A stretch of 64,000 nt of DNA, taken from Ramlibacter lithotrophicus. GTDB lineage: Bacteria; Pseudomonadota; Gammaproteobacteria; Burkholderiales; Burkholderiaceae_C. The stretch covers positions 310,001 to 374,000 of the forward strand of contig NZ_VTOX01000002.1 of the NCBI RefSeq assembly GCF_012184415.1, read 5' to 3'. The position numbers were made by a program, and so were the translations under genes. The notes below the pieces were generated by a model. That model saw nothing but the letters and a program-made list of their open reading frames with translations, made no database searches and was not told where the DNA came from. Shown here in pieces: positions 55,042-62,450 of this stretch. Numbering within the stretch: position 1 is the stretch's first letter; each line of letters opens with the position of its first letter.

Positions 55042-55395
55042 ATGAAGCAAGCTCCTGACATCCGGTTCGTCGGCATGGAACCGTCCGAGGCGCTCGAGGC
55101 CGCGGCCCGGGAGAAGATCGCCAAGCTCGAGCAGTTCTGCCCCGAGATCATGGCCTGCCACGTGGTCATCGACCTGCCGCACCGGCATCGCAACCAGGGC
55201 CGCCGGTTCGCGGTACGCGTGGACCTGACGCTGCCCGGCCGCGAACTGGCCGTGACGCGCGTCGAGGATCCGGACGTGTATGTCGCGCTGCGCGATGCGT
55301 TCGACGGGATGCGCCGTCAACTCGAGGAAACGATGAGGCGCATGCAGGAATTCACCCGGCCGCCGGCCGCGGGCGAAACCGGGGGGGCGCGATGA
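55042..55395 (+). CDS. hpf: Ribosome hibernation factor, HPF/RaiA family (short form)
   Basis: A 117-residue protein. FVGMEPSEALEAAAREKIAK begins the beta-alpha-beta fold; CHVVIDLPHRHRNQGRRFAV and VYVALRDAFDGMRRQLEETM follow, all typical of short HPF/RaiA. It binds the 30S decoding site and silences or dimerises ribosomes in energy-poor cells. Overlaps the CBS gene by 4 bp. FNR-type promoter. Confidence 0.85.
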   Translation: MKQAPDIRFVGMEPSEALEAAAREKIAKLEQFCPEIMACHVVIDLPHRHRNQGRRFAVRVDLTLPGRELAVTRVEDPDVYVALRDAFDGMRRQLEETMRRMQEFTRPPAAGETGGAR

Positions 55396-55856
55396 GGTTC
55401 ACGCTCACCGCGGCCGACATCTGCAGCCGGATCGTCACCATCACCTATCCCAGCATGGCCCTCGGCGAGGCGGCGCGGCTCATGCGCGAGCGCAGTGTCG
55501 GCTGCCTGGTCGTCGTGCAGGAGGTGTCGCCCGAGGAAAGCATCGTCGTCGGCGTGCTCACGGATCGCGACATCGCGATGGGCGTGGTGGCGGCCGACCG
55601 GGACCCGCACGGCCTGCGCGTCGCCGACGCGATGACCGGCAAGGTCGTCACGGCACGCGAGGACGACACCATCCTCGACCTGCTCGCCATGATGCGGCGC
55701 TCGAAGATCCGCCGCATCCCGGTCACCGGGCCGAGGAACGTGCTGATCGGCATCGTCACGCTCGACGACGTGCTGCAGGCCGTGGCCCAGCAGATGCAGG
55801 CGGTCGCCGCCGCCGTCGCGGCAGCCACCAGCCACGAACGGACGACGCTCCCGTGA
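55392..55856 (+). CDS. CBS-domain pair protein
   Basis: A 154-residue protein of two CBS motifs: ITYPSMALGEAARLMRERSV to VGVLTDRDIAMGVV, and TAREDDTILDLLAMMRRSKI to LIGIVTLDDVLQAV. Such pairs bind adenine nucleotides or SAM and could sense energy charge. It overlaps both hpf and the Lon-like gene by 4 bp, so the three are made together. Confidence 0.87.
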   Translation: MRFTLTAADICSRIVTITYPSMALGEAARLMRERSVGCLVVVQEVSPEESIVVGVLTDRDIAMGVVAADRDPHGLRVADAMTGKVVTAREDDTILDLLAMMRRSKIRRIPVTGPRNVLIGIVTLDDVLQAVAQQMQAVAAAVAAATSHERTTLP

Positions 55857-58345
55857 GGCGCAGCGAGGCACCCCTGCTGCTCGGGGCCGCGAATGCGCAA
55901 CCCCCGGGCCTGCCGGCGAGCCAGTTGTGCACGCGCTGCGACCCGGCCCGGTTCGCGTTCGAGACCACCGAGTCGCTGCCCGAGCCCGACCAGCCGTTCG
56001 GGCAGGCACGCGCGATCGAAGCCGTGGCGATGGCGCTGGACATCGCCGGGCCCGGCTACAACCTCTTCGTGCTGGGGCGCCCTGGCAGCGGGCGCCACGA
56101 GGTCGTGCGGCAGCTGGTGGAGCTGCACGCGCGGCAGCGGCCGGGGCCGGTCGACTGGTGCTATCTCTACAACTTCGCGGACCCGAACAAGCCGCGTGCG
56201 CTGAGCCTGCCGGCCGGCGAAGGCGGGCGGCTGCGGGCGCAGATGCAGGGCTTCGCCGAGGAGGTCGGCAAGGCGATCCAGGTCGCGTTCGAGAGCCAGG
56301 AGTACCGCTCGCGCATCGAGGCGATCGAGAAGGATTACAAGCAGCGCGAGAACGATGCGCTGCAGGCGCTGGTGCAACGTGCCGGGCAGCAGGGGGTAGC
56401 CGTGCTGCGCACGCCGCAGGGATTCGCCTTCGCGCCGACGAAGGACGGCGAGCCCATGACGGAGGAGCAGCTCGAAGCGTTGACCCAGGAAGAGCGCGAT
56501 CGCCTTTCGCGCACCGTGGAGGAAATGCGCACGCCGCTGCTCGACCTGATGCACGAGCTGCCCCGCATGCGAAGGGAGATGCAGAGCCGGATCCGCGAGG
56601 CGACGCGCGACACCATGGGCTTCGCGGCCGGGCACCTGATCGAGGAGCTGAAGGAGCAGTTCGCCGCCCATCCGACGGTGCTTTCCTTCCTCGACGAAGT
56701 GCTCAAGGACATCCTGGAGGCGGGCCAGCAGCTGCGCGAGCAGCGCAGCGAGGACGAGGAGCCGAGCGGCTTCACCGGCAGCCTGTCCCTGATCCGCTAC
56801 CAGGTCAACCTGTTCGTCGGGCACCAGCCGGGCGACCATGTCCCGGTGCTCGAGTGCGACAACCCGACCTACGCCAACCTGGTCGGCCGGATCGACCACC
56901 TGCCGCACATGGGCACGCTGCTGACCAACTTCACGATGATCAAGGCGGGAAGCCTGCAGCGCGCGAACGGTGGCTACCTGCTGCTGGACGCGCTGGAGGT
57001 GCTCGCCCAGCCCTATGCGTGGGACGGCCTGAAGCGCGCGCTGCGCAGCGGGGAGGCGGTGATCGAATCGCTGCCGCAGGTGCTGGGCTGGGTCAGCACC
57101 GTGGCGCTGGAGCCGGAACCGGTTCCGCTGGCGCTGAAGATCATCCTGTTCGGCGAGCGCCGCCACTATTACCTGCTGCAGGCGCTGGACCCCGAGTTCG
57201 ACGACCTCTTCAAGGTGGCCGCCGACTTCGAGGACGAGGTGCCGCGCGACGCGCAGCAGACCGCCCGCTATGCGGCGCTGGTCGGCTCCCTCGCGCGCGG
57301 CGCGAAGTTGCGCCCGCTGCAGCGCGATGCCGTGACGCGGCTGATCGAGCACGCGGCGCGGCAGGCGGGCGACGCCGGAAAGCTCTCCACCGCGACGCGG
57401 CAGCTCGAGGAACTGCTGCACGAAGCGGACCTGGTCGCCGCGCGGGCCGGTCGCGCGCTGGTCCTGCGCGAGGACGTCACCCAGGCACTCGCGGCGCGCA
57501 TCCGCCGCGCCGACCGGCTGCGCGACAACCTGCACGATGCGGTGCTCAGCGACACCCTGGTGGTCGCGACCAGCGGCGCGCAGGCCGGCCAGGTCAACGG
57601 GCTCGCGGTGCACGAACTCGGCGAATTCCGCTTCGGGCACCCGGTGCGCATCACTGCCACCGCGCGCCAGGGCGACGGCGACCTGGTCGACATCGAGCGC
57701 GAGTCCGCTCTGGGCCAGCCGATCCACTCGAAGGGCGTGCTGATCCTGGCCGCCTACCTGCGCTCGCGCTATGCGCAGGACCTGCCGTACTCGATGTCGG
57801 CGAGCCTGGTGTTCGAGCAGTCGTACGGGCCGGTGGAAGGCGACAGCGCTTCGCTGGCCGAGCTGTGCGCGCTGCTCTCGGCACTGGCCGGCCTGCCGGT
57901 GCGGCAGTCGCTGGCCGTGACCGGCTCGATCGACCAGGCCGGCGCCGTCCAGGCGATCGGCGGCGTCAACGAGAAGATCGAAGGCTTCTTCGACGTCTGC
58001 CGCGCGCGCGGCCTCACCGGCGAGCAGGGCGTGCTGATCCCGCGCGCCAACATCAGACACCTGATGCTGCGCGAGGACGTCGTGGACGCCGCGGCGCAGG
58101 GCCTGTTCCATGTCTGGCCGGTGGGCCATGTCGATGAGGCGGTGCAGCTGCTCACCGGGCACGCCGCCGGCGAGCGCGATGCCGCCGGCCGCCTGGCCGA
58201 GGGAACGGTGAACCAGCTAGTGACGGCGCGCCTCGCGCAGATGGCCCTGGACCGCCAGGCCTACGCCACCGGCCAGCCGCGGCGGCCGCCGTCTCGCTGG
58301 CGCAAGCCGGGACCGCGCGGGCGCCGCGCCGATCCGCGCGGCTGA
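55853..58345 (+). CDS. Lon-related ATP-dependent protease (YcbZ/LonC-like)
   Basis: An 830-residue protein: short Cys pair (CTRC, residues 26-29), AAA module interrupted by a coiled-coil insert (about 150-330), and C-terminal Lon-type protease domain. Catalytic Ser665 lies in GDSASLAEL and Lys708 in GGVNEKIEGF; the 43-residue spacing equals that of E. coli Lon. The P-loop reads GRPGSGRH at 75-82, with Arg-His where Lys-Thr/Ser is usual, so ATP use may be altered. The basic tail (RWRKPGPRGRRADPRG) is unusual. Last gene of the hpf-CBS unit. Confidence 0.87.
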   Translation: MRRSEAPLLLGAANAQPPGLPASQLCTRCDPARFAFETTESLPEPDQPFGQARAIEAVAMALDIAGPGYNLFVLGRPGSGRHEVVRQLVELHARQRPGPVDWCYLYNFADPNKPRALSLPAGEGGRLRAQMQGFAEEVGKAIQVAFESQEYRSRIEAIEKDYKQRENDALQALVQRAGQQGVAVLRTPQGFAFAPTKDGEPMTEEQLEALTQEERDRLSRTVEEMRTPLLDLMHELPRMRREMQSRIREATRDTMGFAAGHLIEELKEQFAAHPTVLSFLDEVLKDILEAGQQLREQRSEDEEPSGFTGSLSLIRYQVNLFVGHQPGDHVPVLECDNPTYANLVGRIDHLPHMGTLLTNFTMIKAGSLQRANGGYLLLDALEVLAQPYAWDGLKRALRSGEAVIESLPQVLGWVSTVALEPEPVPLALKIILFGERRHYYLLQALDPEFDDLFKVAADFEDEVPRDAQQTARYAALVGSLARGAKLRPLQRDAVTRLIEHAARQAGDAGKLSTATRQLEELLHEADLVAARAGRALVLREDVTQALAARIRRADRLRDNLHDAVLSDTLVVATSGAQAGQVNGLAVHELGEFRFGHPVRITATARQGDGDLVDIERESALGQPIHSKGVLILAAYLRSRYAQDLPYSMSASLVFEQSYGPVEGDSASLAELCALLSALAGLPVRQSLAVTGSIDQAGAVQAIGGVNEKIEGFFDVCRARGLTGEQGVLIPRANIRHLMLREDVVDAAAQGLFHVWPVGHVDEAVQLLTGHAAGERDAAGRLAEGTVNQLVTARLAQMALDRQAYATGQPRRPPSRWRKPGPRGRRADPRG

Positions 58346-58677
58346 CGCCGGGAAGACTGCCGCTGGGGTTGTCACCGCGCACCGGGCTGCCACCCGGGCG
58401 GGAACCGCCTGCACATCGGGCGACGACCGCGGCGCACCACGTCACGGTCGGCGGGCCGCCTTGGATCGCGGCCCCATCGCGTCGCCCTGCCGCAGTCGGC
58501 GGTCCACCCGGCGCACGGTGACATCGATCAATCTAGGCCGGGGCAGCGCGCCGGCAATGATGCAGGTCAATGTGCAAGTTGCGCCGGGCAGCGGCATGGC
58601 GCTCATCCGCGCAGCGCATCCGCATGCAACTGCGTGGCCCGGTCACAAGGCCCTGCACCAGTCGCGGCCGGCCGGGA
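58346..58677. other. Intergenic stretch before the exported-E1 operon, no gene seen
   Basis: About 330 bases with no credible coding frame. I found no tRNA or clear terminator. TTGCG at 58579-58583 lacks a partner half-site, so only the box at 58678 is accepted. Confidence 0.5.
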
Positions 58678-58718
58678 TTGACGTAGCGCAAAGCCAAAGC
58701 TCGGCGGCGGCCTACGTT
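58678..58718 (+). promoter_or_regulatory. FNR-type operator and -10 of the exported-E1/cytochrome operon
   Basis: TTGAC-GTAG-CGCAA (58678-58691), and TACGTT (58713-58718) after 21 bp. Start near 58725, 27 nt before ATG 58752; GGGAG lies in that leader. Confidence 0.75.
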
Positions 58719-58751
58719 TGCTCTGTCCACTCACAGCAAGGGAGACCGCAT

Positions 58752-59987
58752 ATGTCCTCACCCGACAGCCTCGTACGCGCGGATGCACCGTCGCTGGCAC
58801 CCGTCACGGATCCGATCGGCGCCCTGGGCCGGCGCGCATTCATGAAGTCCGTCGCGAGCGCGGGCGCGGCGGTCTCGCTGATGACCGGCCAGTCCGCGTT
58901 CGCCGCCGGCGAAAGCGGTTACTGGTCGAAGGACCTGCCGAACGACAAGCTCGTCGACATGTTCACCACCATCGTGCGCATCCGCTGGCACGAGCGCACC
59001 ATGGCCGACAAGATGGCCAGCGACCCGAACTATCGCGGGTACAACCACTTCTACGCGGGCCAGGAAGCCGTCGCGGCCGGCGTCTGCGCCGCGCTGAACA
59101 ACAAGGGCGGCGTCCTCGAGGCCGACCTGGTCTACAGCACGCACCGTCCGACCGGCCACGCGATCGCCAAGGGCATGGACATGAAGAAGATGGCGGCGGA
59201 GGAGGAGTTCAAGGCCACCGGCATCAACAACGGCTATGCCGGCGAGATGCACCTGTCCGATGCCTCGATCGGCTTCATCGGTGCCGACGGCATGATCGGT
59301 CCCGGCCCGGTGATCGCCACCGGCTCGGCCTTCGCCATCAAGGCGCGCGGCAGCAAGCAGGTGGTGGTCAACTTCGGCGGCGACGGCACTTACGCGACGC
59401 CGCACTTCCACGCGACGCTGAACAACGCGGCGCTCCTGAAGCTGCCCTTCATCTACGTGCTGGAGAACAACCTCTACCACCAGTACGCGCACTACTCGTA
59501 TTCGTGCCCGATGAAGGACATCGCCGATGCGGCCCGGACCTATCGCATTCCGGGCGTGGTGGTCGACGGCCAGGACGTGTTCCAGGTCTACAACGTCGCG
59601 AAGATCGCCGTGGACCGCGCGCGGGCCGGCGAAGGCCCGACGCTGATCGAGGCCAAGACCTATCGCTACTACAACCACTGGGGCGCCCCGGGCGTGAAGC
59701 CGGGCGAGCTCGGTGCGTTCGGCTACGACCCGCTGGCGATCTCCTCGTTCCGCCCGGAGCGCGAAGTGCGCGCGTGGATGCAGCGCGATCCGGTGGTGAT
59801 CGCCCGCGACGTCCTGATCAACTGGGGCGTGCTGACGCGCGCCCGCGCCGACCAGATCGAGGCGGCGGCGAAACAGGAGGCGATCGAAGCCTTCGCGTGG
59901 GCCGCGCAACAGCCTAACTGCAAGCCCGAAGACGGCCTGCGCAACGTGTTCGTCGAAGGCGTGGTTCCGGCCCGCCAGTTCGGCTGA
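58752..59987 (+). CDS. Thiamine-diphosphate dehydrogenase E1 alpha subunit with a twin-arginine (Tat) signal
   Basis: A 411-residue E1 alpha protein (pyruvate/acetoin/branched-chain type). The core matches the family: RWHERTMADKMASDPNYRGY, YNHFYAGQEAVAAGVCAALN, STHRPTGHAIAKGMD, and the ThDP motif from GDGTYATPHFH to FIYVLENN. Unlike cytosolic E1, it starts with about 50 extra residues. They contain GRRAFMKSVASAGAAVSLMT (residues 26-45), a textbook Tat signal, ending SAFAAG. It should be exported folded. GGGAG precedes ATG 58752. The E1 beta gene follows; no E2 or E3 is in the window. Confidence 0.88.
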   Translation: MSSPDSLVRADAPSLAPVTDPIGALGRRAFMKSVASAGAAVSLMTGQSAFAAGESGYWSKDLPNDKLVDMFTTIVRIRWHERTMADKMASDPNYRGYNHFYAGQEAVAAGVCAALNNKGGVLEADLVYSTHRPTGHAIAKGMDMKKMAAEEEFKATGINNGYAGEMHLSDASIGFIGADGMIGPGPVIATGSAFAIKARGSKQVVVNFGGDGTYATPHFHATLNNAALLKLPFIYVLENNLYHQYAHYSYSCPMKDIADAARTYRIPGVVVDGQDVFQVYNVAKIAVDRARAGEGPTLIEAKTYRYYNHWGAPGVKPGELGAFGYDPLAISSFRPEREVRAWMQRDPVVIARDVLINWGVLTRARADQIEAAAKQEAIEAFAWAAQQPNCKPEDGLRNVFVEGVVPARQFG

Positions 59988-60005
59988 TCGCTCAAGGAGA
60001 AAACC

Positions 60006-60977
60006 ATGGCACGCAAGAGCTGGATGTATTCCGTCCTGGAGGCAGTGCAAGGCGAGATGCGGCAGGACAAGAGCATGGTGTGGATCTTCGAGCTGACGCC
60101 CCCGGTCGCCTCGACCCCCGGCAAGCCGGTGATCAACCTGGAGCGCGAGTTCGGCCGCAACCGCGTGGTCAACACGGGCATCGACGAGAACTGGATGGCG
60201 TCCGCGACGCTGGGCGCGGGACTGGCCGGATCCAGGGCCGTGACCTACATCCCCTACCAGGGCAACGCCATGTGCTTCCAGGTGATCCAGAACCATGCCG
60301 GCAAGCTGCGTTCGATGAGCGGCGGCAAGGCCGCGATGCCGGTGGTGTTCATTCTCGAGATGACCGGGCAGACGCCGGGCTTCGCCGGCCAGCATTCGGA
60401 CTACGAGATCGACACCTACTACGCCCACATCGCCGGCGTGAAGACGGTGGTGCCTTCGACGCCGTACGACGCCAAGGGCATGATGGTCTCGGCCATCCGC
60501 GACCCGAACCCCGTGGCGTACCTGTATCCGGCCGGGCTGCGCGAGCTGATGGAGGAAGTGCCCGACAACCAGTACACGGTCCCCCTGGACAAGGCGGCGA
60601 TCCGCACCACCGGCAGCGACATCACCATCGTCGGCTCCGGCGCGAGCATGCCCGACGTGATGGAAGCCACGGGCAAGCTGCAGGCGCAGGGCATGAAGGT
60701 CGAGGCGATCGACCTGCGCTGCCTCAAGCCCATGGACACCGAGACGCTGGTGAAGTCGGTCCAGAAGACCAAGTACCTGCTGACGGTGGACCAGAGCTAC
60801 TACACGCTGTGCCCCGGCGCCGAGGTGATCGCGCGGGTGGCGGAAAACGTGGCCGGCGCGCGCTTCAAGCGCGTCGCCTTCCCCGACGCGCCGCCGCCGG
60901 CCTCGCCCGAGATGTTCCTGTGGATGCGGCCGAGTGCCGAGAACGTGGTCAAGGCCGCGCTGAAGCTGGTCGGCTGA
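60006..60977 (+). CDS. Thiamine-diphosphate dehydrogenase E1 beta subunit
   Basis: A 323-residue transketolase-like E1 beta protein. RVVNTGIDENWMASATLGAG, TYIPYQGNAMCFQVIQNHAG and GQHSDYEIDTYYAHIAGVKT match, and the C-terminal transketolase domain has DLRCLKPMDTETLVKSVQKT. It lacks a signal of its own; if the alpha subunit is Tat-exported, the beta subunit could be carried as a folded passenger. It starts 18 bp after alpha with AAGGAGA as ribosome site. Confidence 0.88.
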   Translation: MARKSWMYSVLEAVQGEMRQDKSMVWIFELTPPVASTPGKPVINLEREFGRNRVVNTGIDENWMASATLGAGLAGSRAVTYIPYQGNAMCFQVIQNHAGKLRSMSGGKAAMPVVFILEMTGQTPGFAGQHSDYEIDTYYAHIAGVKTVVPSTPYDAKGMMVSAIRDPNPVAYLYPAGLRELMEEVPDNQYTVPLDKAAIRTTGSDITIVGSGASMPDVMEATGKLQAQGMKVEAIDLRCLKPMDTETLVKSVQKTKYLLTVDQSYYTLCPGAEVIARVAENVAGARFKRVAFPDAPPPASPEMFLWMRPSAENVVKAALKLVG

Positions 60978-60988
60978 AGGAGGCACAC

Positions 60989-61267
60989 ATGGCGCGGTCC
61001 TTCATGACCTGCACGAACTGCGGCGGCGAGGACGTGCAGCCGGCGGCGGTGAAATCCGCCTTCTGGCACGACGACCGCCTGGTGGTCGTGGAGGACATCC
61101 CCGCGCTGCGCTGCGGCGCCTGCGGCGAGCAGTTCTACGACGACAACACGGTGCTGGTGCTGGACCTGATGCGCGGCCAGGGCTTCGCGGAAGGGCAGGC
61201 CAGCTCGCACGTCAGCGTGCCGGTGTTCTCGTTTCGCGATCACGTGCCCGGCGCGGGGGGGTCATGA
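60989..61267 (+). CDS. YgiT/MqsA-type zinc-ribbon small protein
   Basis: A 92-residue protein with two CxxC knuckles: MTCTNCGGEDVQP and ALRCGACGEQFYDD, the arrangement of YgiT/MqsA N-terminal domains. There is no HTH after it and no MqsR toxin gene, so an antitoxin role is unlikely. AAGGAGG precedes ATG 60989. It overlaps the first cytochrome gene by 4 bp. It could be a zinc or metal-handling helper for the dehydrogenase; that is a guess. Confidence 0.75.
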   Translation: MARSFMTCTNCGGEDVQPAAVKSAFWHDDRLVVVEDIPALRCGACGEQFYDDNTVLVLDLMRGQGFAEGQASSHVSVPVFSFRDHVPGAGGS

Positions 61268-61803
61268 ACGCGGCGCGGTCGATGGCGGCCGCGCTCGCGC
61301 TGGGCGCCTCGCTCGTCACGCCGGCCGCACTGGCGGCGGCGGGCGAGGACTTCAACTTCATGCCCAAGGGAGGGCGGGCGCTGCTGCTGGAGACGATCGG
61401 CAGCACGCCCGCGCAATTGCGTCCCGTCGTGCAGAGCAAACGCACCGAGGCCCAGTGGCGCGAGTTCGCCGACGCGCAAGGCAAGCGCCTGACCGAGCGC
61501 GAGCGCGCGACGCTCGCCGCCTACCTCGCCGTCAATCTGCCGGTGGACGGCCCGCTGGACAGCGCGCAGCAACTGCCGCGCGACGGGCGCGACCTGGCGT
61601 GGGAAGAGTGCCAGTCCTGCCATTCGCTGTTCTCGAGCCATCTCACGCAGGAGCGCAGCGCACAGCACTGGCGCAACATGTTCATGTCGCCGTTCCACCG
61701 GCAGATGAAGATGACGCCGCGCGAGCGCGAGGAGTTCGCGCGCTATTCCGAGCTCAACATGCCGATGAAGGTCGACGAAGTGCCGCCGGACCTGCGGTTC
61801 TAG
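61264..61803 (+). CDS. Exported mono-haem c-type cytochrome, first of a pair
   Basis: A 179-residue exported protein. Sec signal peptide (ALALGASLVTPAALAAAG), then EDFNFMPKGGRALLLETI, a linker domain, and one CxxCH haem motif (EECQSCHSLF) at about residue 117. A Met in FMSPFHRQMK is aligned with one in the second cytochrome and could be the second haem ligand. Overlap with the zinc-ribbon gene shows operon membership. It would accept electrons in the periplasm. Confidence 0.83.
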   Translation: MNAARSMAAALALGASLVTPAALAAAGEDFNFMPKGGRALLLETIGSTPAQLRPVVQSKRTEAQWREFADAQGKRLTERERATLAAYLAVNLPVDGPLDSAQQLPRDGRDLAWEECQSCHSLFSSHLTQERSAQHWRNMFMSPFHRQMKMTPREREEFARYSELNMPMKVDEVPPDLRF

Positions 61804-61828
61804 GAAACGAAGCACAGGGAGGCCCATC

Positions 61829-62428
61829 ATGACAAGGCCGGCGATTTCCAGGCGCGTAATCGCCGCGCTGATCGCGGGATTGGGCGCGCTGTCCGCGGCC
61901 CACGCCGCCGAGGACATCTTCGACTTCATCCCGCAGGGCGGCCGCACGCTGCTCGCGAACGTGCTGGCCGGCCGCAAGGCCGAGGACGTCCGGGCCATGG
62001 TAGGCGTCAGGCACACCCGTGACGAATGGGTCGCCGAACTCAAGCGCCGCGGCCCGCAGTTCCCCGCCGTGCAGCGGCTGTCCGACAGGGAGCTGGCGAC
62101 GCTGGCCGACTACATGTCGTTCAACCTGCCGCTGCCGCCGGCCAAGGTGCCGGCGAATCCGAGCAAGGCCGCCTGGGACAAGGCGCTGCCGCTGGACGGG
62201 CGCGACATGACGCTGGAGTACTGCCAGAGCTGCCACATCGTCACGGTGGTCGTGACGCAGGACCGCACGAAGCAGGCCTGGCTCGGCTCCATGAACAAGC
62301 CGAGCCACGTGCAGATCAAGCTCAACGCGCAGCAGCGGGAAGCGTTGGCGAACTACCTGGTGCTGAACGCGGCGATCCCGATCGACCAGGTGCCCGAGGA
62401 CCTGCGCGCCGGCGGCGCCACGTACTGA
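61829..62428 (+). CDS. Exported mono-haem c-type cytochrome, second of a pair
   Basis: A 199-residue paralog of the previous protein. Signal peptide ends ALSAAHAAE; EDIFDFIPQGGRTLLANVLA echoes EDFNFMPKGG of the first, and the haem motif is EYCQSCHIV. Conserved downstream parts are SMNKPSHVQIKL and QVPEDLR. The CxxCH is single. Tandem duplication is evident from the shared order of motifs. It starts 25 bp after the first cytochrome and ends 22 bp before the MBOAT gene. Confidence 0.83.
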   Translation: MTRPAISRRVIAALIAGLGALSAAHAAEDIFDFIPQGGRTLLANVLAGRKAEDVRAMVGVRHTRDEWVAELKRRGPQFPAVQRLSDRELATLADYMSFNLPLPPAKVPANPSKAAWDKALPLDGRDMTLEYCQSCHIVTVVVTQDRTKQAWLGSMNKPSHVQIKLNAQQREALANYLVLNAAIPIDQVPEDLRAGGATY

Positions 62429-62450
62429 GCGCGGCGCCCGGGGGCGCGGC

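Noticed and set aside
55445-58162. Open frame of about 900 codons antisense to the Lon-like gene
   Set aside because: No recognisable domain. The sense strand has an intact protease dyad and coupling to hpf/CBS.
58579-58583. TTGCG half-site in the gap before the E1 operon
   Set aside because: No CAA partner at the correct distance and no spaced -10.
58758-60986. Open frame antisense to the E1 alpha/beta genes
   Set aside because: His/Arg/Val-rich shadow with no motif; the sense E1 proteins are unambiguous.
60989-61267. MqsA antitoxin of a toxin-antitoxin pair
   Set aside because: No toxin gene is next to it and the DNA-binding domain is missing; only the zinc-ribbon part matches.
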